The notes under the pieces: generated by a model
What the model saw: only the letters and a program-made list of their open reading frames with translations
What the model was told of the DNA's origin: nothing
Database searches by the model: none
Shown here: positions 58,029 through 64,000 of the stretch, one piece after another
Position numbering within the stretch: the first letter of the stretch is position 1
Layout: every line of letters starts with the position of its first letter
DNA from: Microstegium vimineum
Lineage: Eukaryota > Streptophyta > Magnoliopsida > Poales > Poaceae
DNA length: 64,000 bases
NCBI GenBank assembly: GCA_022036555.1
Contig: CM039139.1
Span: forward strand, 17,115,377 to 17,179,376
Direction: 5' to 3'
Program-made: the position numbers and the translations under genes

Positions 58029-60757
58029 CACTACTATAAAAATTTATTTTGCATAGCACTTGAGAATTATTAACCGTGGCGGTTAAACCTATAAACCGCC
58101 ACGGTTAATGTTTTGATTAACCGTGACAGTTATTTTTTATTAACCGTGGCGGTTAAAAAAACCGCAACGCAAAATGCATCAACCGTGGCGGTTACCATAG
58201 ATCAACTGAGAGATCTCTATTGTTTTGGATAATTGATGAAACATAAGGTACTAACCTAGCTCTAAGTGTTTGAGTAGGTTTAGTACACACATGGAAGATG
58301 ATGACAAGTGATGGAGCAAGCAAGGAAGCAATATGATTGCAAGAGCTCACACTTGGAGAAGAAGGAAAATGGAAAGACCTTAAGCTATTCAAGGCAAAGG
58401 TATTTGCTAGGGCTTCTCTTTTGGTGGTCAAGACACCAAGTGGGTGTGATCACATTTAGGTTAGACAACCGTACTATTAAGAGGTGAAATTCAAAAGTGA
58501 TTGCGGTTTGTCGAGTGTCACTAGGTGTTATCTATATTTGCATGTACATTTACAACCTAGTGACATACACCATGCTAAATGACAAGTGAAACATGCCAAG
58601 AGTGCTCACTAAAGTTGGATATTTAGTACTTGGCACAATGGAGCAAAGGTGGGAAAAGAAGAAGTGAATTTGGTCAAGTCAAAAGGCGTTAGACGCTAAA
58701 GCTGAAGGCGTCGGACGATGTCCGACGCGTCGGACGCCGAGGTCTTTGACTCAGCGCGTCCGTCGGCCTCAAAGAAACAACAGAAGAATTCCAGAAGGCG
58801 TCAGACGTTGTCCGACGGATCGACGGAGCATCCGGAAATATTTTCTCGGAATATTTTCAGAAACCCGAGAGCAAGGAGTTCGTGTCGGACGCTAAGGCGC
58901 AACGTCCGACGTGAAATAACGGAGCGTCTGTCGGGCTTCTAGAGAGCTCTGCAAGCGAGCAGTTTTTGAAGACGGACGCTGGAGGACCGAGCGTCAGACG
59001 CTGGTGACGGAGCGCCCGTCGCCTGTGAAGCAGCCCAACGGCTAGTTCTGACAGAGCATCGGACGCTGGCGACGGAGCGTCCGTCGCCCCCGTGAAGAGC
59101 GCATGTCGCCAACTTAACAGGGCAACGGCTAATGTACTTTGAGGGGTCTATAAATATGTGGTGGTCGGCTTGGGGTGATCTCTCTCGCACATTTGAACAT
59201 CTTGAGACTCCTTTGAGCTGAGCAAACTCCCTCCCACTCATTTACATGCTTGGTCGGTGAAAACCCAAAAGAGATTGAGTGATCCAAGTGCATTTCGCAT
59301 ATAGCTTGCATCTAGTGGCACTTGGGAGGCGTTCTCGCTGTGGATTTCTTGTTACTCTTGGTGATTGGCATCACCTAGACGGTTTGGAGCAGCGGTGGTA
59401 GATCGAGAAGCTTGGTGATTGTGCTTCGTCGACTACAAGTTGATTGTGAGGGGTTCTTGTGCCTTCCCCGCGGGAGATCGCAAAGATAACTCTAGTGGAT
59501 TGCTCGTGGCGGTTCAATAGCCTCATCTTGTGTTGGTTGTGCAGCACCCGATGACGGGTTTGGCGTGTGATGTCAATTAGCGTGTGAACCTCCAAGTGAG
59601 TGTCTTGCCACAACGGGGACTAGCTAGTTGGCAAACTAGTGAACCTCGGAAGAAAATCAAGTGTCAACCGTTGTCTCTTGTGTTTGATTGACTTCATTGG
59701 TATTCACTTGATTGGTTCATCCCCTACTACTCCTCGGTGGTATAAACTCCTTTTCCATCTTCGCATTACCTTATTCATACTTGTCCTAGTATATTAGGTT
59801 GTGCCTAGAGGGCTACTAGAATTGAGTAGGCATTGAGTGATCCTATAGCTATTTAGGATAGAAATTGTGGTTAGGTGGCTTTGCATCCCCTAGTAGGCTA
59901 GTGCAAGTCAAGTTTCGCTTCATTGCTATCTAACTTGTTGTTGAGATTGTTTTTAGATTTCGATTTAGGCTATTCACCCCCCCCCCTTCTAGCCATCACT
60001 TAGGACCTTTCAACAGTCTGCCACCAGAAATGGCCCAATTAACCGAGGCAAGCTACTTATAAACACCCGCCACGGTTAAGATTGTTTGGCCCAAAAGGCT
60101 CAGACGAAGCCCGATAACGATTCCCAGTATATATATCCACCAAACCCTAACTCACACACTCTCTCTCTCCCTCTCCAAGTCACCAGCCGCCTCTCTCACG
60201 TCCCCCTCTCCAAGTCACCAGCCACCAAACCCTAACTCCCATCTCTCTCTCTCCCCTCCCTCTCCACCCGACGCCGCCTCCCTCCCGTCCCGCTCTCTCT
60301 CTCTCTCTCATGTCCCTCCCTCTCCAATGGCAGTCTATCTCCCGTCCCTCCCTCTCCAATGGCGGGCTAGGCGGGCCCGGCCGAGGTGGGCGGTGCGCGA
60401 CCGCCCGTGGCGGCGCTAGGGCGGCGCGAGGCGCCCGGTCGCGGGAGTTGGCTCGAGGGCGGCGCGCGAGGCGCCCGATCGCGGGAGTTGGCTCGAGGGC
60501 TGCGCGCGAGATGGCGACGCGAGGGCGGCCTGCGAGGCGGCTCGAGGCCGGATCCGTGGCGGCGGCGGGGCTGCTCGACGGCGGCGGCAGGTGCCAGATC
60601 CAGATCGACGGCGGCGTGGCCCAGATCCAGACCTAGCTTTTTTTGTTTTTTAAAAGGATTAACCGTGGCGGGATCATTCATTTGATCTGTGGCGGTTGAA
60701 AAAACCGTCACGGTTAATCCTTTTCAACCGCCACGGTTAATGTTTTGTGTAGTAGTG
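58029..60757 (+). mobile_element. CACTA non-autonomous element with captured-looking GC-rich interior
   Basis: Left end CACTACTATAAAAA, right end ...TTTTGTGTAGTAGTG, with ATA target copies at 58026-58028 and 60758-60760. Sub-terminal inverted copies of aaccgtggcggtt / aaccgccacggtt are numerous at both ends. A solo LTR occupies ~58205-60014. The right interior (60120-60640) is TATA- and CT-rich, then GC-rich with a ~40-bp tandem duplication and a 108-codon frame at 60310-60636 of unknown nature. There is no transposase. Confidence 0.88.
58205..60014 (+). mobile_element. Solo LTR related to the SIRE-type element
   Basis: It shares the same layout as the 38141 LTR: a cluster of gcgtcggacgct/agcgtccgtcgg motifs (58685-59110), tctataaatatg TATA at ~59150, 'gttactcttggtgat' followed by 'ggcatcacctagacgg', and the end ...ttcacccccccccttct...gacctttca. 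The left boundary and target duplication were not resolved; the coordinates are approximate. Confidence 0.65.
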
Positions 60758-60760
60758 ATA

Positions 60761-61686
60761 ATAAATTTATATATTTAGAGATATAAATATTATATGTATT
60801 TTCTAAAAACTTAATAAAAAGTTGAGAAAATTGAACCCAAACGCATCTTATAACGACTTTTTTTTGGTCGACATGACACATCGACACGACAGGCAGGTTT
60901 ACGCTGCCGCGCTCCTTTTTTTCGCCGAATGGATCTCACTGGGTGTCTAACCGATCGAGCTAGCTTGTCGTCGATCGAGGATAGAAATGATGGATGGGTA
61001 GACGCATGCAGAAGGGCCGGGACGAAGACAACAATGGATCGGCGATGATAATAATTCAGGTAGCTAGCTTTTTTCCTCTCATAGAAATAATTCAGCTAGT
61101 AGCTACTACGCCCGGCGTGTCCGGGCGGCAGGCATGCGTGCTAGCACACACACATGCATGCATGTAGGAGTACGTACGGGCCTCCAGGTGTGTGGGCTCT
61201 AGCTCTCGCTCGGCTCGACTCGGTGATGTACGTGACGAAGCTGACACGACATGATCGATGTGCGCGACCCTGCCCTGCCCCCAAAAGGCAGAAGCCGCGC
61301 GCCAGCAGGCCCGCCGCGCGGCTAGCTGTAGTATCTCCCAGCGCCGCCGGTCTGCCAACAACGGCGTGCGTGATCGCTGCCGCTGGGTGTGCCCGATCGA
61401 CCAATCCCGATGCGCTCGATCTATCGGGGCGACAGCCCAGATCCAGTACACTGGCAGTGTATGTAGCTCTGCCACCGCTCTGCGCACCATGTTGCTGGAT
61501 CCGAGGCTTCGTATTGATCACTTCTCGCGTGGGCCGCATGCCGCCCGGCGATCGACCGGGTGGGGCCTCAATTCCAGCACGCGGGTGGGCCGTGGGGGCG
61601 GGCCTAGCTAGTAGTAGCCGCGTCCGCGTCCGCGTGCATGCAGCACCGATCGATTGCCGCCTGTACGTTGGCCACAGACACTACAC
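60761..61686. other. Intergenic DNA, no gene supported
   Basis: GC-rich around 61140-61640 with overlapping open frames on both strands, none recognised. Confidence 0.4.
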
Positions 61687-61687
61687 A

Positions 61688-64000
61688 CCAAAGTTTTTGC
61701 TACCGTTTTGCACCTGGAACCGGCCAAGGGCGGTTTGGCGGTGACAATGGTTACTACCCAAACTGTTCCCAAACCGAATAGTTTGGATTTTGAATTCAAA
61801 CGGTAAGCGAACGGTAACCAGTCGGTTAGGGTCGGTTACCGTCCGTCTGGTCGGTAACCGTCCCAAACCGTCGGTTACTCTTTTTTTTCTTAAAACAATC
61901 CATTTTTTTCATGACCTTTGCACATAATGATGTAAATAGAATACATAATGTAGGGGAAAATAGTATGACACAAATGGACAACGCATCAAAATATCATAGT
62001 GATGCACTAGTCACAAATTCACGACGGAAATAATGTAGTTCACCGTTGCAACAACAAATCGTCCATGGAAATACCTTGTATCGTAGACATGCAAACATCA
62101 TGGTCACTGGCGTAGCATATAAGGGAAGACCCCGTTTCGGCACGCCTCCTCATACTCCGCGGTGGACATTAGAGCGATACCGCGCGCCTGGAGCTGAGCC
62201 TTTTAGTCTATCCATGATTGGCCCGTCCAATGAGTTGTGGTCTCCCATTCCTGCACTAACATGTTGTAGAAATCCAGGTCTTCCCATTCGTAGACTCATC
62301 TAGTGGTCGGCTGCGTGCTGATGTCAGGAACGGGGTAGGTATAACCACTAGCGTACGATGTATCACTGTATGAGGAAGAGGAGTATTGTGGCGTGCCGTA
62401 GTAGTCCGTCGGGTCGTAAGCTCTTCTCTGCGATTCCGGCTGCCCATGGTCGCGGTCCTGAGTAGCATGTGTGAAGTCCGTCTCGTCTGTCGCCGACCAT
62501 AATTAGTACTAGTCAATAGTCATAGACAGAAACAAATGTCTGTAGCAATTGATACCTGTGAAACGAAGTCCACCAGCATCACCAAGACCACTACCCCCAC
62601 CACCACCAGCAGTTGTAGTGTCATCGTTACCACTATCACCGTCTCCACTGTTATGTGCTGAGCTGCTGTCATCGGACTCCTGGTACGGTGGACTTTCCTC
62701 ACCCTCCTCGCCATCATCTGTCGAAGCATCGCTGGTGACAGGTTGATGCACTTGCTTTCCCTTTCGTTTCTGGCGTTTGGGGTCCTCCTGCCTAGGTCCC
62801 GTCTGGTATTTTCTTTTGCCAAGATGTGTGTCACCCACATGTCTACGGGCCCAATCACTGATGGGCCCAAGATCGTCGGGGTCCACTTGGTCTCTGTCAC
62901 CACAAAGAATGAATCATATTATTAAAAGTATGGTTCGTTAGTGGCTAAGTCACATCAACGTACCTCACAATATGGGACGGAAGAGGGATGTCCGTTTCTT
63001 CATCTTCTTCGTCGAGAAATGGAGCCTTGTTGGATCTGCCATACTCCATCCAGTCTCGAACCGGATTATCCCTATCGTAAAAGGATATCTGCGTGAACTG
63101 GTCAATGAAGTCTTCTTCCTCACGCCTAGGTGGTCCGGAGGCATCCACAAGTCGCAGGCGAAGGTTGTAGTTCACATACACTAGCTTGTTCAGTTTTTTG
63201 TGGGACAAGCGATTACGAACCTTCGTATGTAATAAGGCCAAATGTACTCCAGTTGCGCTCGCATCCACTAGAGGATACACATTGCGCAACAAGCCTCAAC
63301 GCAAGTTTTTGCAGATTTGGAGTGTGCCTGCCGAACAGCAACCACCACGACACTGCAAGTGGAACCCATTATGTTCGGTATGTATTCAAAAAGACAAAAA
63401 AAAGGAGTTCAAAAGTACTCTTACATGGGGTTGTATTGGGGTCGATGGCCATTTTCATGGCCAGCTCAGTGCCAAATTCCCCAAGGTGTTGGCGGAATGT
63501 TTCTGCCTCCTGTAATGCCAAGACGGCGGTATGCACATCCCTCATTTTCCCAAATGCTTCCTTGAGACCACCAAACATTTGCGGAGTTGGATTGTAACGA
63601 TATACAAGCCTTGGGCTCAGGACAGCAGCTGCAACATATGATGCACGTGACCCCAAACATGGGCCACTCCTCCTGAAACTTTGCGTACCGGCTATGCAAG
63701 TCCGCCTTGTTCTGATCGAGGTACTTCCCATCTATATCCCTTCCACTGGGTGACGCGATGCCTTCACCTGCAATCGTAAGCGAATCATGAGAATAGAGAA
63801 ATATACGTAATGACATAGGTCTCCAAGTATATGTACTTACCCCACTTCTGTGTCTCCCTGACCGCACTAACAAAGTACGGATTGTCCGCCTGTCTCCCGG
63901 GGATTCCTGCAATATGGAAAAACTTTCCCCAAGCTTTCCCAAGTGCATCCTTCGCGTTCCTTCCCCTCTGCGTCTATGACCCTGTATTAATCCTTGTCTG
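61688..64000 (-). mobile_element. hAT-superfamily DNA transposon, internally deleted, cut by right edge
   Basis: At 61700-61875 there are repeated aaacggt / cggtaacc motifs in both orientations, like the sub-terminal transposase-binding repeats of Ac-type hAT elements. They lie just beyond the stop of a hAT transposase-like gene at 62296-63973. The terminal sequence may start near caaagtttttgctaccg (61690). The other end is outside the window, so no target duplication can be checked. Confidence 0.65.
62296..63973 (-). pseudogene. hAT transposase-like gene, 3' exons, central domain deleted
   Basis: Exons by hand on the minus strand: 63973-63841 (NAKDALGKAWGKFFHIAGIPG), 63767-63425, 63352-62964, 62893-62556, 62486-62296, with GT-AG introns. 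The second exon jumps from EEWPMFGVT straight to VAAAVLSPRLVYRYNPTPQ, so the central catalytic DUF659/RNase-H-like part is missing. The third exon holds the hAT dimerisation region (CVSSSGCERNWSTF, RLSHKKLNKLVYVNYNLRLR) with a one-base shift between the two motifs. The acidic/Ser-rich tail ends ...DISTQPTTR. This is a broken transposase; upstream exons are outside the window. Confidence 0.82.

Noticed and set aside
61092..61744. Overlapping 117-196-codon frames
   Set aside because: Open on both strands because of GC content; none recognised.

Overview
The window is nuclear DNA from a plant, almost certainly a grass (Poaceae). Introns are spliced at GT-AG sites, Stowaway, Tourist and hAT MITEs are present, and several LTR-retrotransposon lineages are nested in one another. 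The first gene resembles the grass/Arabidopsis chloroplast PPR-SMR protein ATP4/SVR7. The species cannot be named from the sequence alone.

Layout. 1-1993 (minus): an ATP4/SVR7-like PPR-SMR gene that runs off the left edge. 2.1-7.5 kb: mostly non-coding, with one broken ORF, a foldback, a LINE tail inside a TA microsatellite bounded by a perfect 30-bp inverted repeat, and a Stowaway MITE. 7550-20371: a complete Ty3/gypsy Tat-lineage retrotransposon (coding strand minus, LTRs about 1026 bp, 5-bp target duplication AGATT). It carries a second, intact, intron-containing plant-mobile-domain (PMD) gene on the opposite strand. 23591-24493 (minus): a single-finger C2H2 transcription factor with a C-terminal EAR motif. 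26-32 kb: a hAT MITE, a solo LTR, a 5'-truncated LINE and a Stowaway nested in a Tourist MITE.

32.1-55.7 kb is a tandem duplication. A roughly 1.95-kb block (flank, CACTA left half, copia LTR, start of the copia interior) occurs at 32114-34045 and again at 53647-55624. The first copy holds a long, non-coding copia interior. A 14.6-kb SIRE/Maximus-type copia element (38141-52720, TSD AACGT) is inserted in it. That element has gag, pol and a large extra env-like ORF, and the env-like ORF is itself split by another solo LTR (48385-49623, TSD CCGAT). 57.4 kb: a hAT MITE. 58029-60757: a CACTA element holding a solo LTR related to the SIRE element. 61.7-64 kb (minus): the 3' half of an internally deleted hAT transposase gene, cut by the right edge.

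Only two ordinary host genes are clearly supported (ATP4/SVR7-like and C2H2). Everything else is transposable-element sequence or apparently empty intergenic DNA. The most interesting candidate system is in the Tat element. Its antisense PMD gene has its own TATA box, five exons, a basic nuclear-localisation-like cluster and a coiled coil, and remains open over 974 codons. The sense gag-pol has collected at least six nonsense codons and several frame changes. The whole element, including LTRs, introns and both coding strands, is also saturated with the short motif ATCGGYA/TRCCGAT.
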